Positions 29,399 to 38,681 of a stretch of 64,000 nt of DNA are shown piece after piece; the first letter of the stretch is position 1, and each line of letters starts with the position of its first letter. Origin of the DNA: Aquimarina megaterium XH134 (lineage in GTDB: Bacteria; Bacteroidota; Bacteroidia; Flavobacteriales; Flavobacteriaceae); the NCBI RefSeq assembly GCF_000520975.1, contig NZ_JACB01000003.1:434001-498000 (forward strand), written 5' to 3'. A model generated the notes under the pieces. It saw only the letters and a program-made list of their open reading frames with translations, did no database searches and was not told the origin of the DNA. Position numbers and translations under genes: made by a program.

Positions 29399-31804
29399 AT
29401 GATTATCAATACAGAACTAGAACAAAAAGGAAATTTGTTTCCTGGTAAGATCATTTCCTTTTCGCAACATGTAGATACTCTAAATTTTACTACAGAAAAC
29501 GGAGTAATTCTACAGGTTACCATTCTAAGAGGAAGTGTAATTCGTTTTCGATATGCAACCGATAATAATTTTGAAAAAGATTTCTCTTATGCTATAAGTG
29601 AAACAGGAGCTAGAGGATATAGTATGTTAAAAGTCGATGAGACTGATGCAGAATACACCATTACAACTTCAAAAATTAGTATTTGTATTGCTAAAGCAAA
29701 TATTCATGTAACTATTTATGATAATGAAAATAACATTATTTGTAAAGATGACTGGGGTTTTCATTGGGAGCAAAGCTATGAATATGGAGGGAATATTGTA
29801 AAAATGAGTAAATCTGCACCTCAGGGTGAGTGCTACTATGGCCTTGGTGATAAACCAATGCATCTTAATCTAAAAGGAAAACGTGTAGAAAATTGGGCAA
29901 CCGATCAATATGCCTTTGGCAAAGACCAGGATCCACTATATAAGAGCGTTCCCTTTTATATCGGAATGTATGAAGAAAGAGCCTATGGGATATTTTTTGA
30001 CAATACGTTCAAAACCTTTTTTGATTTTTGTCATGAGAGACGTAATGTAACCAGCTTTTGGGCTCAGGGAGGAGAGATGAACTATTATTTCTTTTATGGG
30101 CCAAATATGCAAGATGTGGTAACACGATATACAGATCTAACTGGTAAGCCCGAATTACCACCACTATGGGCTTTGGGGTATCATCAATGTAAATGGAGTT
30201 ATTATCCAGAGAAAAAAGTAAAAGAAGTAACTCATAAGTTTAGAGAGCTTCAAATCCCTTGTGATGCCATATATCTTGATATTGATTATATGGATGGTTT
30301 CAGGTGTTTTACCTGGAATAAAGAATATTTTCCTGATCCCAAACGTATGGTTGCAGAGTTGGCAGAAGATGGATTTAAAACAGTGGTTATCATTGATCCC
30401 GGAATTAAGATTGACGACGAATACGATGTGTATCAGGAAGCGATGAAAAATGATTATTTCTGTAAAAGAGCCGATGGCCCCTATATGCGAGGAAAAGTAT
30501 GGCCCGGAGAATGTTTCTTCCCAGATTTTACCAATCCAAAAGTAAGAGAATGGTGGGCTGGATTATTTAAAGAAATAATTGATGAAATAGGAGTGAAAGG
30601 AGTGTGGAATGATATGAATGAACCTGCCGTGATGGAGGTTCCCGGAAAAACATTTCCAGATGATGTACGCCATAGTTATGATGGTAATTATTGCAGTCAT
30701 AGAAAAGCACATAATATATATGGCACGCAAATGGCCAGAGCCACTTATGAAGGAGTAAAACGATTTGCATATCCTAAGCGACCTTTTATTATTACACGAT
30801 CTGCATATTCTGGAGCACAACGTTATACTTCTTCATGGACAGGAGATAATGTGGCTACCTGGGAGCATCTGTGGATTGCCAATATTCAGGCACAGCGTAT
30901 GAGCATGAGTGGTATGTCATTTACAGGTAGTGATATTGGGGGATTTGCAGAGCACCCAACAGGAGAACTATATGCCCGATGGATTCAACTGGGAGTATTC
31001 CATCCGTTCTGTCGTACACATTCCTCTGGAGATCACGGTAATCAGGAACCTTGGACTTTTGGAGAAGAAGTGGTAGATGTTACCAGAAAATATGTAGAAT
31101 TACGATATCAACTATTGCCATATTTGTATACCATGTTCTGGGAATATGCAGAGGCAGGAATCCCAATGCTAAAATCTTTGGTATTATATGACCAGGAAGA
31201 TTTACAAACTCATTATAGGACCGATGAATTTATATTTGGAAACCAAATTTTGGTATGTCCAATACAAGAGCCTAATGCCAAAGGTAGAAGAATGTACATT
31301 CCAAAAGGATATTGGTATAACTACTGGACTAGAACATATGTAAAAGGAGGGAAAGAACAATGGGTAGATGCTGATCTGGATATTATTCCATTATTTATTA
31401 AAGAAGGAGCAATTATACCTAAATATCCAATACAACAGTACGTAGGAGAAAAGAAGGTCGAAGAATTAAAACTAGAAGCATACTATAAACTAGGAAACAA
31501 AGAGGTATCCAAAGTTTATGAGGATGCCCAGGATGGGTATGATTATGCCAAAGGAAGATATAGTCTTAGAAGTTTTTCCTTTACAGGGAAAGAAAATGAA
31601 GTTATTATTCAACAACATAAAGATGGTAGTTATGTTACAGAATATGAAACGATGCAAATAGAACTGGTAGGGCTTCCCTTTAAAATAAATGAAATTGAAA
31701 TTGACAATGTTGTAGTTTCATTTGAAAGTGTGTGTTTTGATGCCAAGAATAATATACTAAGTGTTCCTAAAGGTTTTACAGAACTTCATATTATAGCGAA
31801 GTAA
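29399..31804 (+). CDS. Family GH31 alpha-glucosidase
   Basis: The 801-residue protein has an N-terminal beta-sandwich and a GH31 barrel. The nucleophile Asp is in GVWNDMNEPAV and the acid/base region in SWTGDNVATWEHL; YHQCKWSYYPEKKV is also typical. It lacks a signal peptide, so it acts in the cytosol, probably releasing glucose from alpha-glucans or maltodextrins. Its position 67 bases after glgB suggests it takes part in glycogen turnover. No glycogen phosphorylase gene is present in this locus. Confidence 0.93.
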   Translation: MIINTELEQKGNLFPGKIISFSQHVDTLNFTTENGVILQVTILRGSVIRFRYATDNNFEKDFSYAISETGARGYSMLKVDETDAEYTITTSKISICIAKANIHVTIYDNENNIICKDDWGFHWEQSYEYGGNIVKMSKSAPQGECYYGLGDKPMHLNLKGKRVENWATDQYAFGKDQDPLYKSVPFYIGMYEERAYGIFFDNTFKTFFDFCHERRNVTSFWAQGGEMNYYFFYGPNMQDVVTRYTDLTGKPELPPLWALGYHQCKWSYYPEKKVKEVTHKFRELQIPCDAIYLDIDYMDGFRCFTWNKEYFPDPKRMVAELAEDGFKTVVIIDPGIKIDDEYDVYQEAMKNDYFCKRADGPYMRGKVWPGECFFPDFTNPKVREWWAGLFKEIIDEIGVKGVWNDMNEPAVMEVPGKTFPDDVRHSYDGNYCSHRKAHNIYGTQMARATYEGVKRFAYPKRPFIITRSAYSGAQRYTSSWTGDNVATWEHLWIANIQAQRMSMSGMSFTGSDIGGFAEHPTGELYARWIQLGVFHPFCRTHSSGDHGNQEPWTFGEEVVDVTRKYVELRYQLLPYLYTMFWEYAEAGIPMLKSLVLYDQEDLQTHYRTDEFIFGNQILVCPIQEPNAKGRRMYIPKGYWYNYWTRTYVKGGKEQWVDADLDIIPLFIKEGAIIPKYPIQQYVGEKKVEELKLEAYYKLGNKEVSKVYEDAQDGYDYAKGRYSLRSFSFTGKENEVIIQQHKDGSYVTEYETMQIELVGLPFKINEIEIDNVVVSFESVCFDAKNNILSVPKGFTELHIIAK

Positions 31805-31868
31805 TTACCTTTTATCGAACAATAAAGCATTATATAGATTTTTTGAAAGAAATATTAGCTATTGTTTT

Positions 31869-31899
31869 TTGAAGGTAGCCTGTTATTTTCGTAATTTTA
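31869..31899 (+). promoter_or_regulatory. Candidate Bacteroidota promoter for the M48 protease
   Basis: TTG at 31869-31871 (in TTTTTTG) and TAATTTTA at 31892-31899 are spaced by 20 bases, close to the TTG-N17-23-TAnnTTTG consensus (last base differs). The box lies 33 bases before the ATG at 31932. Confidence 0.45.
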
Positions 31900-31931
31900 A
31901 CAAAATGAAAATTCAAGATTAATATTAATAT

Positions 31932-32753
31932 ATGAACATGCGAAAATCTATAGTCCTATTAGGAACTGTTTTATTATTTATGTCCTGTGCGACAAATCCA
32001 TTTACTGGTAAACAAACATTGGCATTAGTCCCTAATTCTCAGATATTACCAATGGCTTTTCAGCAGTATAATCAATTCTTAGGAGAGAATAAGGTTATAA
32101 AAGGAACATCTGACGCACAAATGATCACTCGAGTTGGCCAAAAAATAGCAAAAGCATCAGAACGCTGGTTAAATGCTAATGGTTATCAAGGGTATCTTAA
32201 AGATTATAAATGGGAGTATAATCTTGTAGATGATAAAACTGTGAATGCCTGGTGTATGCCTGGAGGTAAAATTGTATTCTATACCGGGATTTTACCGATT
32301 GCAAAAAATGAAACTGGTATTGCTGCTGTAATGGGGCATGAGGTTGCTCATGCATTAGCAAATCATGGTCAACAGCGAATGAGTGCTGGTCAAATCCAAC
32401 AAGTAGCAGGAGCGGCAACTGCAATTGCAGTAAGCGGGAAAGATCAAAAGACACAACAAATCGTTGGTACTGCATTTGGTTTAGGAAGTCAATTTGGAGT
32501 AATGCTGCCTTTTAGTAGAAGTCATGAAACAGAAGCAGACCGTATAGGATTACAACTAATGGCAATCGCTGGTTACAATCCTGATGAAGCTGCAGAATTG
32601 TGGAAACGTATGAAAGCAAATAGTGGAGGACAAGCGCCACCAGAGTTTATGAGTACCCATCCATCAAGTGATACACGTATTGCTAATCTAACAGCATGGG
32701 CCCCTGCAGCAAGGGCTGAAGCCAAAAAATTTGGGGTAACCTCTTTTAAATAA
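31932..32753 (+). CDS. M48 family metalloprotease, lipoprotein
   Basis: The 273-residue protein has a lipobox (LLFMSCAT, Cys19). The zinc motif is HEVAH (His136, Glu137, His140) and the third ligand is in the later SHETEADRIG segment. It resembles BepA/Oma1-like periplasmic proteases that degrade misfolded outer-membrane proteins. It lacks the C-terminal TPR domain of BepA, so it matches the shorter LoiP/YcaL-like form. Confidence 0.9.
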   Translation: MNMRKSIVLLGTVLLFMSCATNPFTGKQTLALVPNSQILPMAFQQYNQFLGENKVIKGTSDAQMITRVGQKIAKASERWLNANGYQGYLKDYKWEYNLVDDKTVNAWCMPGGKIVFYTGILPIAKNETGIAAVMGHEVAHALANHGQQRMSAGQIQQVAGAATAIAVSGKDQKTQQIVGTAFGLGSQFGVMLPFSRSHETEADRIGLQLMAIAGYNPDEAAELWKRMKANSGGQAPPEFMSTHPSSDTRIANLTAWAPAARAEAKKFGVTSFK

Positions 32754-32794
32754 TTGTAAAGTTTATAATCTTAAAAAGATTATACTTACTTTAG

Positions 32795-32830
32795 AAGCTG
32801 TTCTGAGCAAATTCAGAACAGCTTTTTTTT
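32795..32830 (+). terminator. Rho-independent terminator
   Basis: The 12-bp stem AAGCTGTTCTGA (32795-32806) pairs with 32813-32824 across a 6-nt loop and is followed by T residues to 32830. It ends the M48 transcript. Confidence 0.9.
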
Positions 32831-32903
32831 ATATAAATTGTCATATTAAATCACTACTCGAAGTGATTATTATCTGATGGATATATCTTAATTTTATAAG
32901 TAA

Positions 32904-34223
32904 ATGAGTAAACTACTACCAAAAGGGCATAAAAAATTATTAAATGCCTGGGCTTTCTACGATTGGGCAAATTCAGTATATAACTTAACGATTTCTTCAG
33001 CGGTTTTTCCCATTTTTTGGGGAGCACTCACTATAGTTAGAAATGATCAGGGAGAAATTGTTAATGATACAGTACGTTTCTTAGGATACGATTTTAATAA
33101 TGATTCTTTAATAAGTTATGTCACTGCTTTGGCATTTCTAACCGTATCTATAATTAGTCCATTACTTTCGGGAATAGCGGATTATGTGGGGAACAAGAAG
33201 AATTTCCTTAAATTTTTCTGTTATTTAGGTGCATTATCGTGTATTGGCCTTTATTGGTTTAATCTCGAACACCTTTGGTTTGGATTACTATGTTACTTCT
33301 TGGCCCTAATTGGTTTTTGGGCTAGTTTGGTATTTTATAACTCGTATTTACCAGATATCGCATTTCCAGAACAACAAGATGCTATTAGTGCCAAGGGATA
33401 TTCTCTTGGGTATATAGGAAGTGTAATTTTATTGATTATTAATCTTGTTATGATTTTAAAATATGAATGGTTTGGTTTTGAAAGTGAAGGTGTACCAACG
33501 AGATTATCTTTTGTTATGGTAGGAATTTGGTGGATTGGGTTTAGCCAATACACATATTATTATCTTCCAAAAGGGAATAAGAAAGATGTACTAACCAAAG
33601 CTGTTGTTTTTAATGGCTTTAAAGAGCTAAAAATGATATGGAAAGCACTTCAAAACGATATACGACTTCGCAGATATCTAAGTGCGTTTTTTGTATATAG
33701 TATGGCAGTACAGACCATTATGCTTATTGCAACTTATTTCGGAATCGAAGAATTAGACTGGGGAGAACAAAACGCAACTACCGGTTTAATTATAAGCATC
33801 CTGTTAATTCAGCTTGTTGCCGTACTGGGAGCGTATCTTACTTCTAAAGCGTCTTCAAAATTCGGAAACATACAAACATTGATTGTAATTAACTTTATCT
33901 GGATTGGTATTTGTGTCTATGCGTATACAATTACGACTCCATTTCAGTTTTATGTTACCGCCGCAATTGTTGGTCTTGTTATGGGAGGTATACAAGCATT
34001 ATCAAGATCTACATACTCAAAGTTATTGCCAGAAGATGCTATCGATACGGCCTCATACTTTAGTTTTTATGATGTATCAGAAAAAATAGGTATTGTAATC
34101 GGGATGTTTTCATATGGAATTATCGCTCAGGTAACTGGGAGTGTACGATATTCGATTCTTTTCTTAATCCTTTTCTTTGTGGTTGGTCTTGTCTTATTAT
34201 TCAGAGTACCAAAAACAAAATGA
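32904..34223 (+). CDS. MFS permease of the UMF1 (Atg22-like) family
   Basis: The 439-residue protein has about 12 membrane segments. The N-terminus LLNAWAFYDWANSVYNLTISSAVFPIFW and the GGIQALSRSTYSKLLPED segment are signatures of the UMF1/Atg22-like branch. Yeast Atg22 exports amino acids from the vacuole; bacterial members are mostly uncharacterised. The gene is monocistronic, with terminators on both sides. Confidence 0.88.
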   Translation: MSKLLPKGHKKLLNAWAFYDWANSVYNLTISSAVFPIFWGALTIVRNDQGEIVNDTVRFLGYDFNNDSLISYVTALAFLTVSIISPLLSGIADYVGNKKNFLKFFCYLGALSCIGLYWFNLEHLWFGLLCYFLALIGFWASLVFYNSYLPDIAFPEQQDAISAKGYSLGYIGSVILLIINLVMILKYEWFGFESEGVPTRLSFVMVGIWWIGFSQYTYYYLPKGNKKDVLTKAVVFNGFKELKMIWKALQNDIRLRRYLSAFFVYSMAVQTIMLIATYFGIEELDWGEQNATTGLIISILLIQLVAVLGAYLTSKASSKFGNIQTLIVINFIWIGICVYAYTITTPFQFYVTAAIVGLVMGGIQALSRSTYSKLLPEDAIDTASYFSFYDVSEKIGIVIGMFSYGIIAQVTGSVRYSILFLILFFVVGLVLLFRVPKTK

Positions 34224-34232
34224 TTACATACT

Positions 34233-34302
34233 AAAACCTTGTAAGGTTTTTATAATAATAAAAAATGGGTAAAGGCTAATAAAAATCCTTTATCCTTTTT
34301 TT
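34233..34302 (+). terminator. Tandem terminator hairpins
   Basis: Two hairpins follow the permease gene. The first has AAAACCT arms around 34233-34250 with a TTTTT end. The second has GGGTAAAGG at 34267-34275 paired, with one G-U, to 34287-34295, and ends in seven T residues. Confidence 0.7.
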
Positions 34303-34422
34303 GTGTATTTCATCTAGTTTTTAAGATTATTTAGTCTGTGATAATTAAATATCATTTTGAAATATAATAATATTGGAAACGTTATCGTTATTAGCTACTT
34401 TTATATAATAAAACTCATGACA

Positions 34423-34902
34423 ATGAAAAAACTTATGTTAGCGTTGGTAGTTGTACTACTAGCTTCCTGTAATACTACTCAACAAACCGTTATTGCAGCA
34501 AAAAAGACCCTGAAAGGGGAGTGGTCTCTTGACAAAATCTCTTATGACCGTCAGGGAATATTTGAAGTAAACCTCTATAATGATGCCTCTGCAGAATGTT
34601 TTACTGGAAGTATCTGGAAATTTATCCCAAATAATAATACCGGAAAGTATGAAGTAAATCAAAGTAGTTGTGTTTCTACAGGAGCAAGAAACTTTAGATT
34701 TACAATTCCTAAGCCCGAGGGTAATGGAGCGTATTATTTTATGTTTAAACCCATAAACGAAAAGAAAAAAAGCACAAATAATAATGCTGGTTACAGAATG
34801 CTTTTGGATCACCTTGATGATACCACTATGACATGGAAAATGACTGTAAGTCTAGAAGGGAAACCTTTTGTAATCACCATGAATTTTAATAAATTACAAT
34901 AA
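34423..34902 (+). CDS. Lipocalin-like lipoprotein
   Basis: I chose the ATG at 34423 (159 residues) because it gives a standard lipoprotein signal (KKLMLALVVVLLASC). The open frame begins 66 bases earlier but adds an atypical hydrophobic lead. The mature sequence LKGEWSLDKISYDRQGIFEV and later strands fit the lipocalin-like domain seen in many Bacteroidota lipoproteins. Its ligand is unknown. It lies 14 bases before the OmpA-family gene, so the two are probably co-expressed. Confidence 0.65.
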   Translation: MKKLMLALVVVLLASCNTTQQTVIAAKKTLKGEWSLDKISYDRQGIFEVNLYNDASAECFTGSIWKFIPNNNTGKYEVNQSSCVSTGARNFRFTIPKPEGNGAYYFMFKPINEKKKSTNNNAGYRMLLDHLDDTTMTWKMTVSLEGKPFVITMNFNKLQ

Positions 34903-34916
34903 ACTCAAATCGATAA

Positions 34917-35612
34917 ATGATGAAGACAAATCTTAAAAAAATAGTGGTTGCTGTAATGGCTGTTGCAATTTTAACAAGTTGTGAAGCCGTTAAAAACTCA
35001 AATAACACACAAAGAGGAGCGGTAATTGGTACTGCAGCTGGAGCTGTGATAGGAGGAATTATAGGAAATAATGTAAAAAACAAGAACTCTGCACTTGGTG
35101 CCGTAATTGGTGGTGTCGTAGGAGGTGTTGCCGGTGGTGTTATCGGTAAACAAATGGATAAACAAGCTCAGAAAATTGAGTCAGAAATACCAGGAGCCGA
35201 AGTAACAAGAGTAGGAGAAGGTATTGATGTGGTATTTGATGAGAATAGTGGAGTATATTTTGCTACGAATAAATCTACTCTTAATTCGAAGTCTAAAACT
35301 AATCTTAACAAATTAGCTGGTATTTTTAAAGAATATCCAGATACTAATATTATTGTAGAAGGACATACAGATAGTACAGGTGATGATAGCTATAATATGT
35401 CATTATCTCAAAAAAGAGCAAATGCTGTTACAAACTATTTAATATCTCAGGGAATAAGCAAGAGTCGTTTAACGACTTATGCTCACGGAGAGACACTTCC
35501 AAAATATGATAATGCAACTCCAGAAGGAAGAGCTAAAAATAGAAGAGTTGAACTTGGTATTGTTGCTAATGAAAAGATGAAGCAAGATGCGCAAAAGCAA
35601 GTAAAGCAGTAA
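34917..35612 (+). CDS. OmpA-family lipoprotein with glycine-zipper segment
   Basis: The 231-residue protein has a lipobox (AILTSC), a glycine-zipper stretch (about residues 35-80, repeating GAVIGG) and a C-terminal OmpA/Pal domain with the peptidoglycan-binding motif VEGHTDSTGDDSYNMSLSQKRA..GRAKNRRVEL. It resembles YiaD. It anchors the outer membrane to peptidoglycan, and the zipper may insert into the membrane. A terminator follows. Confidence 0.92.
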   Translation: MMKTNLKKIVVAVMAVAILTSCEAVKNSNNTQRGAVIGTAAGAVIGGIIGNNVKNKNSALGAVIGGVVGGVAGGVIGKQMDKQAQKIESEIPGAEVTRVGEGIDVVFDENSGVYFATNKSTLNSKSKTNLNKLAGIFKEYPDTNIIVEGHTDSTGDDSYNMSLSQKRANAVTNYLISQGISKSRLTTYAHGETLPKYDNATPEGRAKNRRVELGIVANEKMKQDAQKQVKQ

Positions 35613-35632
35613 ACTTTTGTAATAAAACATTT

Positions 35633-35663
35633 AAAATCCCGACTATACAGTCGGGATTTTTTT
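35633..35663 (+). terminator. Rho-independent terminator between OmpA gene and biosynthetic cluster
   Basis: The 12-bp stem AAAATCCCGACT (35633-35644) pairs with 35649-35660 with an ATAC loop and a T-rich tail. It lies 15 bases before the first gene of the polyketide cluster, so that cluster starts its own transcript or depends on read-through. Confidence 0.88.
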
Positions 35664-35677
35664 ATGCTTAATTTTTA

Positions 35678-36823
35678 ATGTATCTTCAATACTTGGACAA
35701 GTATTCACACATAATAATCATTGGCGGAGGGCTCGCCGGACTAACCAATGCTATTCATTTGGTTAAAGCAGGTATTCCTGTTACGCTTATCGAAATGAAT
35801 GTATATCCAAAACACAAAGTATGTGGCGAATATATATCTAATGAAGTATTACCATATTTTGAATTTTTAGATATAGATATCAATGCTTTACAGCCTACCA
35901 GAATTTCAAAATTTACTATAAGTACACAAAAAGGAAAGTGTATACAAAGTACATTACCCTTAGGAGGTTTTGGAGTTAGTAGATATGCTCTTGATCATTA
36001 TCTATGGGAAAAAGCAGCGGTAGCAGGAGTACAGTTAATACAAGATCAGGTAACCGATGTGCATTATCATAATAATAGTTTCCAAATTAAAACAGCTGTC
36101 AATGGTGTACTAACCAGTGATCATGTTATTGGCGCATATGGAAAGCGAACTCTATTAGATAAAGTTTTACGACGAGATTTTAGCTATAGAAAATCCCCGT
36201 GGTTAGCTGTTAAGGCTCACTACAAAGCTGATTTTGATTCAAATACGGTCTCGTTACATAATTTTGAAGGAGGGTACTGTGGTCTTTCTATGGTAGAAAA
36301 CAACATCGTAAACGCGTGTTATTTGGCTACCTATGACAGTTTTAAAAAATATAAAGACTTAGATGCATTTCAAAAGGAAGTCCTGTGCAAAAATCCACAT
36401 TTAAATACATTCTTTAAGAACGCCGAATCATTATTTGATATTCCTATTACGATAAGTCAGATAAATTTTGATAAGAAAAACCCTGTTGAAGATCATGTCT
36501 TTATGACCGGAGATGCTGCTGGTTTAATTCACCCTCTTTGTGGTAATGGTATGGCAATGGCAATACAAAGTGCACAGATACTTAGTGAACTACTAATACA
36601 TAATTATAATCAGGGTGTAATAACGCCCAGAAAAGTAATAGAAATAGAATACACCAAACAATGGAATAAAGCATTTTCTAAAAGATTGTATACTGGTAGG
36701 GCATTACAAAAAATCTTATTAAATGATAGATTACAACAGCTTTCTTATACAATAGCTAATACCATACCAGCTATTGTACCTAGAATTATAAAACAAACCC
36801 ATGGAGAGCCTTTGATATGCTAG
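35678..36823 (+). CDS. FAD-dependent oxidoreductase of the type III PKS cluster
   Basis: The 381-residue flavoprotein has the Rossmann motif IIIIGGGLAGLTNAIHLVKAG with the following acidic residue (about residues 12-38) and the second FAD motif VFMTGDAAGLIHPLCGNGMAMA (about residues 275-296). It resembles geranylgeranyl-reductase and aromatic hydroxylase-type enzymes. As the first gene of the cluster it likely hydroxylates or oxidises the polyketide ring, or reduces an acyl chain. It overlaps the methyltransferase gene by seven bases. Flavin hydroxylase plus methyltransferase plus type III PKS resembles the known srsABC phenolic-lipid logic of Streptomyces. Confidence 0.8.
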   Translation: MYLQYLDKYSHIIIIGGGLAGLTNAIHLVKAGIPVTLIEMNVYPKHKVCGEYISNEVLPYFEFLDIDINALQPTRISKFTISTQKGKCIQSTLPLGGFGVSRYALDHYLWEKAAVAGVQLIQDQVTDVHYHNNSFQIKTAVNGVLTSDHVIGAYGKRTLLDKVLRRDFSYRKSPWLAVKAHYKADFDSNTVSLHNFEGGYCGLSMVENNIVNACYLATYDSFKKYKDLDAFQKEVLCKNPHLNTFFKNAESLFDIPITISQINFDKKNPVEDHVFMTGDAAGLIHPLCGNGMAMAIQSAQILSELLIHNYNQGVITPRKVIEIEYTKQWNKAFSKRLYTGRALQKILLNDRLQQLSYTIANTIPAIVPRIIKQTHGEPLIC

Positions 36824-37542
36824 CAAATTTACAATATAGGAGTAATGAGGCAGAACTCATGGACAATCCAGAGATTGAAGAAAAGGCTTTACAAATTGCA
36901 TTATCTGATATTTCGAGAGTAAATAAATGGTTGGGAGGTAATGCAATTACCAATAAGGCTATACACACTTTGGTCAAAAACCTCAATCCTTCACAAGAGA
37001 TTACAATTCTTGATTTAGGTTGTGGTGATGGTGAGATGTTAAGGGCAATTGCAGATTCGTTTAGAAAAGAAAAAAGAAACATAAATCTTATAGGTATTGA
37101 TTTGAATAGCAAATGTTTAGATTACGCCATCAAAACAAGTGCTTTATATCCAGAAATATCATTTTTTAACAAAGATATTTTAGAAATAGAAGCTTCAGAA
37201 TTTTCTTGTGATATCATTATCTGTACATTAACATTACATCATCTTAGAAACGAAGAGATCAAAAAAATTATAAAAAAAGCTATAAACCTTGCAAAAACTG
37301 CAGTTGTGATCAATGATCTTCACCGTAGTACATTGGCATATTATCTTTTTAAAATATTCAGTTTCTTTTTTATTAAAGGATATGTAGCGAAAAATGACGG
37401 ATTGGTTTCTATAAAAAGAGGATTCAAAAAGAAAGAGTTATTATATTTTGCCAAAGCACTTCATTTACAAGAGTATAAAATAGATTGGAAATGGGCTTTC
37501 CGGTATCGGTGGATTATAAAAACCGCATGTAAAAAAAATTAA
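36817..37542 (+). CDS. SAM-dependent methyltransferase
   Basis: The 241-residue protein has the class I methyltransferase motif I ILDLGCGDGEML (about residues 65-76), an acidic loop IGIDLN after strand 2 and the motif IV region DIIICTLTLHHL. It probably O- or C-methylates the aromatic or pyrone product of the type III PKS whose gene follows 14 bases later. Confidence 0.82.
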   Translation: MLANLQYRSNEAELMDNPEIEEKALQIALSDISRVNKWLGGNAITNKAIHTLVKNLNPSQEITILDLGCGDGEMLRAIADSFRKEKRNINLIGIDLNSKCLDYAIKTSALYPEISFFNKDILEIEASEFSCDIIICTLTLHHLRNEEIKKIIKKAINLAKTAVVINDLHRSTLAYYLFKIFSFFFIKGYVAKNDGLVSIKRGFKKKELLYFAKALHLQEYKIDWKWAFRYRWIIKTACKKN

Positions 37543-37556
37543 AAAAGTAAGAAAAA

Positions 37557-38609
37557 TTGAGTGTAAAAATAACTGCTGTAACCAAGCAACTCCCACAATA
37601 CATGCGGGAGACAAAAGAAATATTGCCCTTTGTTTCTCAATGGTTATCGGGTCAGAATGAACGTTTCAGACGTAAAGTGATTAAGATTTTTGAGAATGCT
37701 GCAGTAGATCGTCGTTATGGCATTATGAGTATCGAAGAAGTGTTTTTGGCTACCTCTTTTGAAGAGAAAAACGACATTTATATCCGAGAAGTAAAGAAAT
37801 TAGGAACTTCTGTTTTAAAAAAAGCATTAGAAAAAGTCGATTGGGATCCCAAATCTCTTGATTACATCATTACTGTAAGCTGTACAGGTATTATGATCCC
37901 TTCTATTGATGCATTTATTATTAACGACCTTAATCTCAAACAAGATATTGTAAGACTGCCTGTTACAGAAATGGGGTGTGCAGCAGGTGTTTCGGGAATT
38001 ATTTATGCGAGAAATTTTCTACAAGCCAATCCGGGAAAGAGAGCTGCGGTAATTGCTATAGAGTCACCTACAGCAACATTTCAGTTAGATGATTACAGCA
38101 TGACAAATATGGTAAGTGCTGCCATTTTTGGTGACGGTGCAGCGTGTACATTGTTATCATCAGAAGAAGATGCTACAGGTCCAAAAATTATAGGAGACGA
38201 GATGTATCATTTTTATGATGCAACAACAATGATGGGTTTTAAGTTAACTAATGGGGGCTTACAAATGATATTAGACCCTAAAGTGCCAGAAACTATTGCC
38301 GCCCATTTTCCTAATGTAATTCATCCTTTTCTGGCAAAATATAACAAAACCATTGAGGAGGTAGATCATCTTATTTTTCATCCTGGAGGAAAAAAGATAG
38401 TACAGACGGTAGAAGAGCTTTTTGGACATTTAGGTAAGAATATAGAGGATACAAAGACCGTTTTGATGGAATATGGCAATATGAGTAGCGCTACGGTGTT
38501 GTATGTATTAGAACGATTCATGGCACAAAACCCGATGCCAGGGGAAACAGGACTTATGCTTAGTTTTGGACCAGGATTTTCTGCGCAACGAATATTACTG
38601 GAATGGTAA
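37557..38609 (+). CDS. Type III polyketide synthase
   Basis: The 350-residue enzyme belongs to the chalcone/stilbene synthase fold. The triad is Cys141 (TEMGCAAG), His275 (FHPGGKK) and Asn308 (EYGNMSSA), all intact. It starts at TTG; no ATG lies near enough to keep the usual length. Type III PKSs extend an acyl starter with malonyl-CoA and cyclise it to resorcinols, pyrones or naphthols. The presence of a complete set of fatty-acid-type enzymes and a carrier protein downstream suggests that the starter is an acyl-ACP made in the same cluster. The product is unknown. Confidence 0.93.
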   Translation: MSVKITAVTKQLPQYMRETKEILPFVSQWLSGQNERFRRKVIKIFENAAVDRRYGIMSIEEVFLATSFEEKNDIYIREVKKLGTSVLKKALEKVDWDPKSLDYIITVSCTGIMIPSIDAFIINDLNLKQDIVRLPVTEMGCAAGVSGIIYARNFLQANPGKRAAVIAIESPTATFQLDDYSMTNMVSAAIFGDGAACTLLSSEEDATGPKIIGDEMYHFYDATTMMGFKLTNGGLQMILDPKVPETIAAHFPNVIHPFLAKYNKTIEEVDHLIFHPGGKKIVQTVEELFGHLGKNIEDTKTVLMEYGNMSSATVLYVLERFMAQNPMPGETGLMLSFGPGFSAQRILLEW

Positions 38610-38681
38610 AAATTACTATTTTTTCATTTCCGCGTAGGCGAAATTTTATTTATATAAAACAAATATTAAAAACTTAGATGT

